From: Brevibacillus brevis | Lineage (GTDB): Bacteria > Bacillota > Bacilli > Brevibacillales > Brevibacillaceae | Assembly (NCBI RefSeq): GCF_022026395.1 | Contig: NZ_CP041767.1 | Coordinates: forward strand, 2,202,501-2,266,500 | Length of the DNA stretch: 64,000 bases | Direction: 5' to 3' | Part shown: in pieces, positions 34,229 through 43,115 of the stretch | Position numbering within the stretch: position 1 is the stretch's first letter | Layout of the letters: each line of letters starts with the position of its first letter | Notes under the pieces: generated by a model | What the model was told of the DNA's origin: nothing | Seen by the model: only the letters and a program-made list of their open reading frames with translations | Databases searched by the model: none | Made by a program: the position numbers and the translations under genes

Positions 34229-37200
34229 ATTTTTACAGCTAGCATAGAACCAGAACAAAATCGATCAAGCAAAAAAAAGCTACTGCTTGGTTTTTTGATC
34301 ATCATCATACCAGTCATCGCAATCATCGCTTATTTGTATAAGACTCCGCCGATGATCGCGACCTGGATTTGGAATACGCAGCTCATTGTTACAGAAAGAG
34401 AAGAAATCATCGCATTTGCCAAGCAACATGACGTCAATCTCATTTATTTGCATATTGACCAAGAAAATGTTGCCCATCAAGATTATCGTTCCTTTATTAA
34501 GGAAGCAAATGCATCCGGCATTCGCGTGGATGCTCTTGCGGGAGATCCGGTCTGGTCTCTCGTTTCTAATCGAAAAAGTATTACCACCTTCTTAAACTGG
34601 GTTCAGACCTATAATAAATCAGCAGGAGAAGGTGAAAGATTCAGCGGCCTCCATCTCGATATAGAACCTCACGTACTACCCGAATGGAATGAGAATAAAG
34701 AAGTAATCAAAAACGAATGGGTAGCCAATATCGAATACTTGTCCGCGGAAATCAAAAAGGACCCAGCGTTGGAGCTAAGTGTCGATATTCCGTTTTGGAT
34801 GTACGAGCTGTCGCTGGCAGACCAATCGGAAACGGTCAGCAAGTGGCTGGTCAGCACGCTAGATCATGTAACGTTAATGGCCTACCGCGACAGGATAGAG
34901 GGACCGAACGGGGTATTGGAAATTGTGAACCCGATCATGAACGAAGCGAACGGTCACAAAAACAAAGTGGTCGTAGGCCTTAACCTGCTGCAAAGCGCAG
35001 AAGGAGAAAACACAACCTTTTATGAGGAAGGGCATGGCGGATTGGAGGAGCAGCTGGCCGTTCTCGAAGATAATCTCGAAGAATTTGGAGGCTACGCCGG
35101 ATACGCCATCCATGATTACGAGAAGTGGAAGGAACTGGTCAAAAAAAGCGAAGCCCAAATGGAAGCAAGCAAAGCGGCAAAACCGATGCCTGTATTCGAA
35201 GGTGAAGGCAAGAAGCTGGTTGCCAAAGTAGACGGCGGGGATATTGCCCTCTATAACGGGCAAGGCTGGGAACCCGTGTTTTGGGCGGGAATCAACCTGG
35301 GTGCAACGACACCAGGGCACTATCCTGGAGAGCTCTCCCCGACCCGCGAAGATTACTTGCGCTGGTTTTCACAGATGAAAGAAATGAATAACAAAGTCGT
35401 CCGCATTTATACAATTCTACCTCCGATTTTTTATGAGTCATTACATGAATTCAACCAAAAGCAGGAAGAGCCGTTGCTCCTACTGCAAGGAATCTGGTCG
35501 CCGGATGAAGCGCTCGCGGGTGAAGATCGGAAAGGACGGGATGCATTTACTCCCGAGATAACCAGAGATTTTCGCCAGGAGATTAAAGACGCTGTACAAG
35601 CAGTCCATGGAGACGTGACTCTCCCGGAGCGGTACGGTCGTGCCAGCGGTGAATATCGAACAGATGTGTCGGAATACTTGGTAGGGTGGATACTCGGTAC
35701 CGAGTGGCATCCGTATACGGTACAGGTGACGAATGCAACAAATCTGGACATGCCTCCTTATCAGGGAAAATATATCATAACAACGGAAAAAGCGTCTCCT
35801 TTTGAAAGCTGGCTTGCCTCCATGCTTGATTATTTGGCTGAGGAAGAGATGAAATATGGATGGCAGCATCCGGTATCGTTTACAAATTGGCTGACGACCG
35901 ATCCGCTGTCGCATCCCAACGAGCCGCTGCCGCAAGAGGATATGGTCTCGATTGACCCGATGAATCTGAAAGCCTCGGCGGAATGGACAGCTGGTTACTT
36001 TGCCGCATATCATGTCTATCCGTATTACCCGGACTTTTTGCGATATGAGGGAAAGTATCAAACGTACCGGGATTCAAGCGGCAAGATAAATCCGTATGCC
36101 GGCTACCTGCGTGATTTGCGTGCCCACCACAAAGGAATCCCATTGTTAGTTGCCGAATATGGCGTACCTAGCTCGCGAGGAATGACTCATTATGGGCCTG
36201 CTGGACGGAATCAGGGAATGCATACGGAACAAGAGCAAGGCGAGATGAACGCCGATATGCTGCGCAGTATTTTTGAAGAGGGTTACGATGGTGCACTTTT
36301 ATTCGCATGGCAGGATGAATGGTTCAAATTTACTTGGAATACGATTGACCTGGAGCTGCCTTGGGAACGGAGGGCAATGTGGAACAATCCGTTAACAAAC
36401 GAGGAGAAATTTGGCGTCATCGCGGTCGAACCTGGTAATTACGTATCTGACCAGATCATCCTTGATGGGAAAACAGCAGATTGGGAAAAAAGACTTCAGC
36501 GTGTCAAACGTGCTTATCCCGGATTTGATCTCTCTGTTTCACACGATGAAGCGTACCTGTATCTCATGCTAAAGAAGAGCGAAGGGGTTTGGGATTTCTC
36601 AAAGGACAGGCTGGATATTGGCTTTGATACGCTGAGTGGTGGGAGTCGAACAGCTGATCAAGCACCAGGAATTACATTTTCCCAAGAGATCGAATTTTTA
36701 TTGCGAATGCAAGGGGAAAGCAATTCTCGCATTTTTGTCAATAGCGCCTATGATCAGCATAGTTGGCTATATGGGTATATCAAGGGAATGCTGCCTTGGG
36801 ATGAACGTTATGATCAAGCAGATAGGGGCATATTCTTGCCATGGAAGCTGACACTAAACAAAGCATTGTATTTACCGGAAACCAAGAAAAAAATGCCTTT
36901 CGAAGAGTTGGAAGTGGGCATCATGAAACCAGGGATTTCCGATCCAGAAGATCCGACGTACAACTCATTGGCGGATTGGTATGCAAAAGGCAATGTTTTG
37001 GAAATACGTATTCCTTGGATGTTTCTGGGGTATACTGACCCGAGTAGCAAACAGGTTTGGAAATACCCGTATGAGGCGAATGGAATCGTTCCAACCGAAA
37101 GTAAAGGGGTTGGTGTGGAAGTATTTGCACATTCCAATCAAAAGCCATTCTCTCGGGAAGCTTCCAAACCACTCTTGTACCAATGGGACAAATGGGATTT

Positions 37201-37285
37201 GCCAACGTACCATGAACGAAAAAAGCTGAGCTTTGAGATTTTGCGCAAGGCGTACAAAGCATATGGTATGCCAAGGCATGAGTAA
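34229..37285 (+). CDS. Membrane-anchored two-barrel glycoside-hydrolase-like protein
   Basis: A 1018-residue protein if translation begins at ATT 34229, 7 bases after AGGAGG (34216-34221). It gives a basic cytoplasmic tail (NRSSKKK), a membrane helix (18-38) and a large outside part. Barrel 1 (about 45-310) carries LDIEP (143-147), like the acid motif of GH18-type folds. Barrel 2 (about 330-700) has an EYG motif at about E643, as in GH2/GH5-like enzymes. A beta-sandwich forms the rest. It may trim or release the polymer. The next in-frame start, TTG 34295, would cut into the helix; ATG 34222 is out of frame and touches the ribosome site. Confidence 0.7.
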   Translation: MFTASIEPEQNRSSKKKLLLGFLIIIIPVIAIIAYLYKTPPMIATWIWNTQLIVTEREEIIAFAKQHDVNLIYLHIDQENVAHQDYRSFIKEANASGIRVDALAGDPVWSLVSNRKSITTFLNWVQTYNKSAGEGERFSGLHLDIEPHVLPEWNENKEVIKNEWVANIEYLSAEIKKDPALELSVDIPFWMYELSLADQSETVSKWLVSTLDHVTLMAYRDRIEGPNGVLEIVNPIMNEANGHKNKVVVGLNLLQSAEGENTTFYEEGHGGLEEQLAVLEDNLEEFGGYAGYAIHDYEKWKELVKKSEAQMEASKAAKPMPVFEGEGKKLVAKVDGGDIALYNGQGWEPVFWAGINLGATTPGHYPGELSPTREDYLRWFSQMKEMNNKVVRIYTILPPIFYESLHEFNQKQEEPLLLLQGIWSPDEALAGEDRKGRDAFTPEITRDFRQEIKDAVQAVHGDVTLPERYGRASGEYRTDVSEYLVGWILGTEWHPYTVQVTNATNLDMPPYQGKYIITTEKASPFESWLASMLDYLAEEEMKYGWQHPVSFTNWLTTDPLSHPNEPLPQEDMVSIDPMNLKASAEWTAGYFAAYHVYPYYPDFLRYEGKYQTYRDSSGKINPYAGYLRDLRAHHKGIPLLVAEYGVPSSRGMTHYGPAGRNQGMHTEQEQGEMNADMLRSIFEEGYDGALLFAWQDEWFKFTWNTIDLELPWERRAMWNNPLTNEEKFGVIAVEPGNYVSDQIILDGKTADWEKRLQRVKRAYPGFDLSVSHDEAYLYLMLKKSEGVWDFSKDRLDIGFDTLSGGSRTADQAPGITFSQEIEFLLRMQGESNSRIFVNSAYDQHSWLYGYIKGMLPWDERYDQADRGIFLPWKLTLNKALYLPETKKKMPFEELEVGIMKPGISDPEDPTYNSLADWYAKGNVLEIRIPWMFLGYTDPSSKQVWKYPYEANGIVPTESKGVGVEVFAHSNQKPFSREASKPLLYQWDKWDLPTYHERKKLSFEILRKAYKAYGMPRHE

Positions 37286-37287
37286 CG

Positions 37288-37314
37288 AAAAAGGTGGTTA
37301 GATGCCACCTTTTT
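37288..37314 (+). terminator. Terminator of the exopolysaccharide operon
   Basis: AAAAAGGTGG (37288-37297) pairs with CCACCTTTTT (37305-37314) around a 7-base loop. Confidence 0.75.
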
Positions 37315-37341
37315 CTATTCGAATCGCTCCGAAATGTATAT

Positions 37342-37384
37342 AAAAAGGCGTACAAACCTTAAACGGGGACGTACGCCTTTTTGT
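37342..37384 (-). terminator. Terminator of the subtilisin-like gene
   Basis: A 12-bp perfect stem, AAAAAGGCGTAC (37342-37353) with GTACGCCTTTTT (37371-37382), can act in both directions. Confidence 0.75.
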
Positions 37385-37406
37385 TCACCGAAATTTATTA
37401 CTGCAT

Positions 37407-38807
37407 TTATTGTGCCCCAAAACGCAGACGTTGGAAAAACTTGGTAAGTAAGCCGCCAATTGTTTTTGGAGGCTGTTCCGTTTTGACTTGCTCGACCGGT
37501 TGGGCTTGGCGAAGGGCTTGGTTCACGTTAATGATACCGTACCCGTACAACTGGTCGTGACCTGGAGCTCCGAGGTCAGTTGCGGAATGTCTAATGAGAT
37601 TCATCACGTCTCGGGTGTTCATGTCGGGATGAATGGAACGGATGAGCGAAGCGAGTGCAGCGACGTGAGGACATGCCATCGAAGTACCGGATAGCGAGGC
37701 ATAGTCGCTATAAATGTACGTGCTCGGAATATCGACCCCGGGAGCAGATACATCTACATAATCGCCAAAGTTGGAAAAATCGGCGCGTTCCTTGCGGTGA
37801 TCGACAGCGGCAACGGCCAGGACTTCATCATAGGCTGCAGGAAAGCTAGGTTGATCACTTGCGTCGTTTCCGGAAGCCGCGACCAACACGACATTCCTTT
37901 CAAAGGCGTAGCGACAAGCTTCCCGTAGAGCGGCTGAGGAGGTATAGTTGCCTACGCTCAAGTTGATGACATCCGCTCCGTTATCAGTCGCCCAATAAAT
38001 ACCTTGTGCGATGTCTACAGCTGATCCCGAGCCGTCTGCGCCAATGGCTTTGACCGGCATAATCTTGCTATTCCAGGACATCCCGGCAATGCCATCTCTG
38101 TTATTCGTTTTCGCCGCTATGACACCTGATACATGGGTTCCATGACCATTATCATCCTCGGGTTTGTTACTGCCATCCAAAACGTTATAGCCTTTGACCA
38201 GCTTACCGGCAAATTCCGGATGCTTCATATCCACACCTGTATCGACGACTGCAACGATGACATCACTGCTACCTTCACTGACGTCCCAGCTTTGCTCCAT
38301 GCCGATCAGAGGAAGATTCCACTGGTATTCCTTGTAGTACGTATCGTTTGGTTTCACGTTCGGGAGTAAAAGGTAATTTGGCTCGGCAAATACGGAGTCA
38401 GGATGTTCAGCCAGTTTTTTCATGAGCTGCTTGGTAGTCATGCTCTTTGATTTGATAATGAGAAATTTGTCAAAGTCGCGCTTGATCTTGGCATCCAACG
38501 AAGAAACGAGCTCATCAATTTTTTCTTGCTTGGGTCGAGGGGAAAAGCGCACGACAACTTCATTTTCTACATAATGACTGCGATCACGCTGGTTATGATG
38601 AAGCGTTTGGATATGGCTTTTTGTCTCCAGGTCACGACGAATGTCTTTCACTTGTTCAATGTAGTTAATGCGGGGAATTCTCGCTTGAACGGATGTCACG
38701 CGGGGATGAGGTTCGCGCATTTCCTGCTCTGCATTCTGATTCATCCGATACGGGACAACTACGAGACCGACCAAGGCAATAGCGGCAACAAAAGGCCAGA
38801 CGCGCAA
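37407..38807 (-). CDS. Subtilisin-like S8 serine protease
   Basis: A 466-residue exported or membrane-anchored protease. The N-terminal hydrophobic helix (4-20) is followed by a propeptide region (about 75-150) with the inhibitor-like VVVRFSP strand. The catalytic triad is D189 (VVDTGVD), H222 (NGHGTHVSG) and S376 (GTSMACPH), with oxyanion N314. A Lys/Gln-rich tail closes the protein. The TTG start has GGAGGGAG about 8 bases upstream and puts a basic residue before the helix. It is separated from the exopolysaccharide operon by two terminators. Confidence 0.87.
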   Translation of the reverse strand: MRVWPFVAAIALVGLVVVPYRMNQNAEQEMREPHPRVTSVQARIPRINYIEQVKDIRRDLETKSHIQTLHHNQRDRSHYVENEVVVRFSPRPKQEKIDELVSSLDAKIKRDFDKFLIIKSKSMTTKQLMKKLAEHPDSVFAEPNYLLLPNVKPNDTYYKEYQWNLPLIGMEQSWDVSEGSSDVIVAVVDTGVDMKHPEFAGKLVKGYNVLDGSNKPEDDNGHGTHVSGVIAAKTNNRDGIAGMSWNSKIMPVKAIGADGSGSAVDIAQGIYWATDNGADVINLSVGNYTSSAALREACRYAFERNVVLVAASGNDASDQPSFPAAYDEVLAVAAVDHRKERADFSNFGDYVDVSAPGVDIPSTYIYSDYASLSGTSMACPHVAALASLIRSIHPDMNTRDVMNLIRHSATDLGAPGHDQLYGYGIINVNQALRQAQPVEQVKTEQPPKTIGGLLTKFFQRLRFGAQ

Positions 38808-38892
38808 AAAAACTCACTCCCTCCAGTGCTGTTATCTATATCGTGCACATGAAGGGAGTGATTATGAAGGAAATAGCTTACAATTGGCGTGA

Positions 38893-39663
38893 CTAGATTA
38901 ATCCAAGCTTTGCTAAACCATGTTGAATGCCATTGTCGTTTACGTGGAGCGTAATCATATTGGCGAACGGCTTCAATTCTTCATGAGCATTCCCCATCGC
39001 TACCCCCATACCAACATAGGAGAGCATCTCTTTGTCGTTCAATCCATCTCCAAAGGCAACAGCATCCGCAGGAGTGAGTCCAAAATGTTTCAAGACGGCT
39101 TCAATTCCTTTTGCCTTGGAGCCGTTTGGGGGCAAAATATCCATGCAGTGTTCATGCCAACGAATGTAAGTAACGTCACGGAATTCTCCTGTGTACCTTG
39201 CTTCATCAGGACCACAGTATAGAAATGCTTGATAAATCGGCGTTTCCTCCCAGTAGCGATGGCGATACGCTGGGTATTCCAGTCCCAACCAATCAAAAGA
39301 CTCGATGATATGTGGGTGGTCCATCGCATTGGCATAGAAGTGATCTGCGCTCAAAAATACCATCGGATGGGAATAACCCTCAGCCATTTGTTCTAGCTGT
39401 GCCAATGTTTCTGTAGCAATTGGCGTGTGATGAATGATCTTTCCTTCACTCTTCACATACGACCCGTTAAAGCCCACGAATGTCTCAATGCCTAGTTGCT
39501 CAGCGATTGGCATCAAATGATAAGGAGCTCGTCCTGTTGCGATCGCGACATGGACACCGTTTTGTTTTAATGTCTGTATGGCGTCCACCGTTGTTTGTGG
39601 AATGATGTGATCGGTGTTCAGTAAGGTTCCGTCAATGTCAAAAAAGACGATTTGATAAGCCAC
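38893..39663 (-). CDS. Cof-type HAD-IIB phosphatase
   Basis: A 256-residue HAD hydrolase that dephosphorylates small phosphorylated metabolites. Motif I DIDGTLL (nucleophile and acid Asp), motif II threonine in ATGRAPYH, the conserved lysine in GSKAKGIE and motif IV GDGLNDKEML are intact, with the C2-type cap between. It resembles B. subtilis YkrA in length. The start is GTG with a GGAG site about 10 bases upstream. Confidence 0.87.
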   Translation of the reverse strand: MAYQIVFFDIDGTLLNTDHIIPQTTVDAIQTLKQNGVHVAIATGRAPYHLMPIAEQLGIETFVGFNGSYVKSEGKIIHHTPIATETLAQLEQMAEGYSHPMVFLSADHFYANAMDHPHIIESFDWLGLEYPAYRHRYWEETPIYQAFLYCGPDEARYTGEFRDVTYIRWHEHCMDILPPNGSKAKGIEAVLKHFGLTPADAVAFGDGLNDKEMLSYVGMGVAMGNAHEELKPFANMITLHVNDNGIQHGLAKLGLI

Positions 39664-39735
39664 TTCTTATCCGCTCCTCTCCACGCTCTCTCTCTAGGTG
39701 TTCTCTCTATAAAAAGTTTTGCACAAAAAAATAGG

Positions 39736-39768
39736 AAAAGGAATGCCGTTTGAGACACTCCTTTTCAT
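39736..39768 (-). terminator. Terminator of the MsmX-type gene
   Basis: On the minus strand AAAAGGA (39759-39765) pairs with TCCTTTT (39736-39742), followed by a T tract at 39724-39732. Confidence 0.55.
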
Positions 39769-39775
39769 TTCGCTA

Positions 39776-40891
39776 TTAGAATACAGCTACTTCTGTCTCG
39801 CTGTCAAATACATGACATTTGGCAAGATCCATCGCTAGTTTTACCTTCATCTTTGGTTTGAGCGCTTCACGAGAATCCACACGCGCTACCATCTGGGTAT
39901 CTCCGATATTGTGGAAATAGACATACAATTCGGAACCCATGTTTTCTACGACTTCCACTTCTGCTTCCAGTGAGCTCTCAAATGGATTTGCTTCCATAAA
40001 AGAAGCGTCGCTGTAAATGTCCTCGGGGCGAATCCCAAAAATAACCTGCTTATTTACATAACCTTTTTCCCGTAAAGTCTTGGCTTTATCTTCCGGGAAG
40101 CGTACATGAATATTTTGGGCATCAAAATAGAGTGCTCCGTCTTTCTCAGAAAGATTCCCTTTCACAAAGTTCATCGCAGGGGAGCCGATGAAGCTTGCTA
40201 CAAACAGATTGACTGGATGATTGTAGATTTCAGTCGGGGTTGCCACCTGTTGGATGAGGCCGTCCTTCATGACGACGATCCGGTCTCCCATAGTCATGGC
40301 TTCCGTTTGATCGTGCGTCACATAAATGATTGTGGTATTCAAGCGTTGATGCAGTTTCAAAATTTCCGTGCGCATTTGTACACGTAGCTTCGCATCGAGG
40401 TTGGACAACGGTTCATCCATCAAAAATACTTGCGGTTCACGCACGATAGCACGGCCCAGTGCGACACGCTGTCTTTGTCCCCCGGACAGCGCTTTTGGCT
40501 TGCGGTCTAGCAAATGCGAAATATCGAGAATTCGAGCTGCATCTTGAATGCGCTTATCAATATCGGATTTGGAGAATTTGCGCAATTTCAGACCGAAAGC
40601 CATATTTTCATATACATTCATATGCGGATAGAGTGCATAGCTTTGAAAAACCATGGCGATGTCGCGATCTTTGGGAGCCACATCGTTGACACGGCGATCG
40701 CCTATGTATAAATCACCTTCCGAAATCTCTTCCAGACCCGCAATCATGCGCAGCGTGGTAGATTTTCCACAACCAGATGGTCCGACTAGAACGAGGAATT
40801 CGCGATCTTGAATTTCCAAGTGAAAATCGTCTACTGCCGTAACGTTGTTTCCATATCGTTTATAAATGTGGGAAAGACTTACCTTTGCCAT
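39776..40891 (-). CDS. msmX: ABC transporter ATP-binding protein, MsmX/UgpC type
   Basis: A 371-residue CUT1-type sugar transporter ATPase. Walker [11 protein letters not shown]-loop FQSYALYPH, signature LSGGQRQR, Walker [14 protein letters not shown]-loop VTHDQTEA and a C-terminal TOBE/OB regulatory part are present. No permease or binding protein lies nearby, which fits MsmX of B. subtilis, a shared ATPase serving several sugar importers. AGGAGG precedes the ATG. A TATAAT element on the minus strand (40984-40989) suggests its own promoter. Confidence 0.87.
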   Translation of the reverse strand: MAKVSLSHIYKRYGNNVTAVDDFHLEIQDREFLVLVGPSGCGKSTTLRMIAGLEEISEGDLYIGDRRVNDVAPKDRDIAMVFQSYALYPHMNVYENMAFGLKLRKFSKSDIDKRIQDAARILDISHLLDRKPKALSGGQRQRVALGRAIVREPQVFLMDEPLSNLDAKLRVQMRTEILKLHQRLNTTIIYVTHDQTEAMTMGDRIVVMKDGLIQQVATPTEIYNHPVNLFVASFIGSPAMNFVKGNLSEKDGALYFDAQNIHVRFPEDKAKTLREKGYVNKQVIFGIRPEDIYSDASFMEANPFESSLEAEVEVVENMGSELYVYFHNIGDTQMVARVDSREALKPKMKVKLAMDLAKCHVFDSETEVAVF

Positions 40892-40983
40892 GAAAAAGGC
40901 ACCTCCTCGGGTTTGTGAAGAGAGAGAATTCTTGGATGACTGTAATGGTAGGGTACCAATTCATTTGCAAGTTGGATACGGAC

Positions 40984-40989
40984 ATTATA
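40984..40989 (-). promoter_or_regulatory. -10 element for the MsmX-type gene
   Basis: A perfect TATAAT on the minus strand 92 bases upstream of the ATG, inside the gap after the CdaR-like gene. The -35 region is poor. Confidence 0.4.
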
Positions 40990-41003
40990 TACAAAATGTT
41001 TTG

Positions 41004-42011
41004 TTAATTTTGACGAAAGAGAAGGTAGAGCTGGAGCATGACGGCATCAGGAAACAATCGCGGGTCTAATCCGGTTTGTTCCGTCAGCTTGTCCAATCGA
41101 TACAACAGTGTATTCCGGTGAAGGAAGAGCTGTCGTGCTGTATCGCTTACATTCAACTGTCTGGCGAACAAGGTATCTAATGTTTCCAATTGTTCATCTG
41201 TCATGTGCGGAACGGTTATGACAGCGGTTAGCTCGTTGGCGATTGCGGCTGCTATTTCTTTGGGGAGAGAAGCCGCCCATCGTTCCAATGGATAAGACCA
41301 ATCTCCAGCAACCATCATTTGTGGTCGATAGGTTTGAAGGGCACGGGCCAGTGATAATTGCTGTAAAAGAGTGTCGCCCAATGCTAGTGGACTCGCGATT
41401 GGCGATCCAACAACAAGGCGAACGGGTTCCATCCATTCCATCGAAATCAGATCATGCAGCCCAGATGCCCACTCCAAAAGCTCTGAAGCCGTTTTTTGGT
41501 GATCGAGCATGGAGACAGGGATGATGAGAAGGGCATGTGTTTGCGTTAGCGGAATGAAATCAGGTGCTCCTTCAAAAAAATCATTCAGCAAGGGCTGCAA
41601 GGAATCCCATTCTCCCTTTTGATCCGGTCTGCATCGCTCTAATAAAAAGGAGACGCGAGCTTCTTTCCACGGCCATTTTGCTTCCAGCTGAGCAGGAATT
41701 GCAACAGGGGAACCGGAGACAATGCCCGAAAGCCAATTGGATATCTGTTTTGGGAGGGGAAGCGTTGTTGGGTCATCCATATGAGGAAAAATCAGATCCA
41801 GCAACGCCCGGGCTGAAGCATGCCAAGATGCCGTTTCGATAAGAATCAATGTCATTACACCGTTACTCGAATGGAGGGCAACTGGTTCCCAACCTTTTTG
41901 TACCCAATCCTGCTGGGCTTGTGCAGCTTCCGTTTGTGAGACTTGTACATATTCGATAGGTAAATTCGTCGTTTGTCGGATGTGCTCGACATCTCTCTTC
42001 CATTTTTCCAC
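41004..42011 (-). CDS. CdaR/PucR C-terminal helix-turn-helix regulator
   Basis: A 335-residue regulator with a PucR-type C-terminal helix-turn-helix (about 275-330: LNVSDTARQLFLHRNTLLYRL, split in two helices) and an upstream CdaR-like sensing region. It lacks the N-terminal PucR domain of the regulator at 4710. GTG at 42011 is preceded by GGGGG 7 bases upstream. It lies just upstream of the MsmX-type ATPase gene in the same direction, suggesting a sugar-related role. Confidence 0.75.
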   Translation of the reverse strand: MEKWKRDVEHIRQTTNLPIEYVQVSQTEAAQAQQDWVQKGWEPVALHSSNGVMTLILIETASWHASARALLDLIFPHMDDPTTLPLPKQISNWLSGIVSGSPVAIPAQLEAKWPWKEARVSFLLERCRPDQKGEWDSLQPLLNDFFEGAPDFIPLTQTHALLIIPVSMLDHQKTASELLEWASGLHDLISMEWMEPVRLVVGSPIASPLALGDTLLQQLSLARALQTYRPQMMVAGDWSYPLERWAASLPKEIAAAIANELTAVITVPHMTDEQLETLDTLFARQLNVSDTARQLFLHRNTLLYRLDKLTEQTGLDPRLFPDAVMLQLYLLFRQN

Positions 42012-42053
42012 AAGGTGACCCCCATCTCGACACGAAAGTAAGGCTATTATACC

Positions 42054-42956
42054 TTAGTCGAGGGCAAGCGTGGCAGCAGTTTCTTGTAGGGCCGGAGCTG
42101 GAGCGGCTATCACGCTGAATGGAGCATCACTGCCCAATACATGCAAGGTTATCTCGGGACGGGAACGCAGGCGGATGTTTACCCCTGTTTGCCCCAGGCC
42201 CTCACTGATGTAAAAGGGTCGACCATCCATCTCATGAAGACCTTTCACGATATTTAGCTTCGGCAATTTCCCCATCTTTACGAGATGAAAGGGACGAGGC
42301 CAATGGATCTGACCTCCGTGAAAATGCCCTGACAACAAATAATCGTAAGCATACTCCTTCATGTGCAAAACTATATTAGGATCATGAGTCAAGACGAGCC
42401 TTGCTCCTGTCTCGGGAACACCGAAGAAAGACTTGGCCAGGTTGCTATGGCGCGTACTGAAATCATCCACACCGATAAGGTGCAGGGGTTGCCCTTTGTG
42501 ATAGATCGTTTCATTTTCGTTGACAAGAACATGACAGCCAATTCGTTCCAACTCAGATTTTAACTGTGCAAGCTTGAAAGGGGTAAGCACGTAGTCGTGA
42601 TTGCCAAAAACTACATAAGTTCCGAGTGTCGGCTGTAATTGCTGGAGACATTGCACAAAAGCAACTGCCTTCGGAATGTTTTTGTCGCGGTCGAGCAAGT
42701 CGCCGGTAATCGCAATCAGGTCTACCTGACGCTGCGAGAAGTCATCGACAATGCGCTGGGGTAATACAGATAAGTTTTCCATGTGCAAATCAGACAGATG
42801 CAAGATCGAAATCGGTTCAAAATCATGCGGTTGTTGAAGATGCCGTGATTTTTGCAAGGGTATTGCTACTTCTTTTATTTGAACATCAAATGTATTGCGA
42901 TAGGCTCGAAAAAGCAACAAGGCGATAGCGCCAAGTAAAATAAACCAGATCATCAA
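42054..42956 (-). CDS. Membrane-anchored metallophosphoesterase, YkuE/YpbG-like
   Basis: A 300-residue calcineurin-type phosphoesterase. An N-terminal membrane helix (2-18) anchors the enzyme. Metal ligands are in HLSDLH, GDLLDRD, GNHDY and GHFHGGQI. Homologues such as YkuE are exported dinuclear metal phosphoesterases of the cell envelope; here the helix could be an uncleaved anchor. TTG 42956 lies 10 bases after AAAGGAG; ATG 42953 is the alternative. Confidence 0.83.
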   Translation of the reverse strand: MMIWFILLGAIALLLFRAYRNTFDVQIKEVAIPLQKSRHLQQPHDFEPISILHLSDLHMENLSVLPQRIVDDFSQRQVDLIAITGDLLDRDKNIPKAVAFVQCLQQLQPTLGTYVVFGNHDYVLTPFKLAQLKSELERIGCHVLVNENETIYHKGQPLHLIGVDDFSTRHSNLAKSFFGVPETGARLVLTHDPNIVLHMKEYAYDYLLSGHFHGGQIHWPRPFHLVKMGKLPKLNIVKGLHEMDGRPFYISEGLGQTGVNIRLRSRPEITLHVLGSDAPFSVIAAPAPALQETAATLALD

Positions 42957-43115
42957 GGTCAGCCATCTCCTTTACGATAAGCGTACCGTCAATTATACAA
43001 GAAAAAGTTCGCAATCGAATAAGTAGGTTCTGGCAGGAGGAATTACGCAAAAAATGTAGAAATATTATGAATGTTGCGTAGTGAGAAAAACGATGTAGAG
43101 TAGGAGAGTGAAGAC

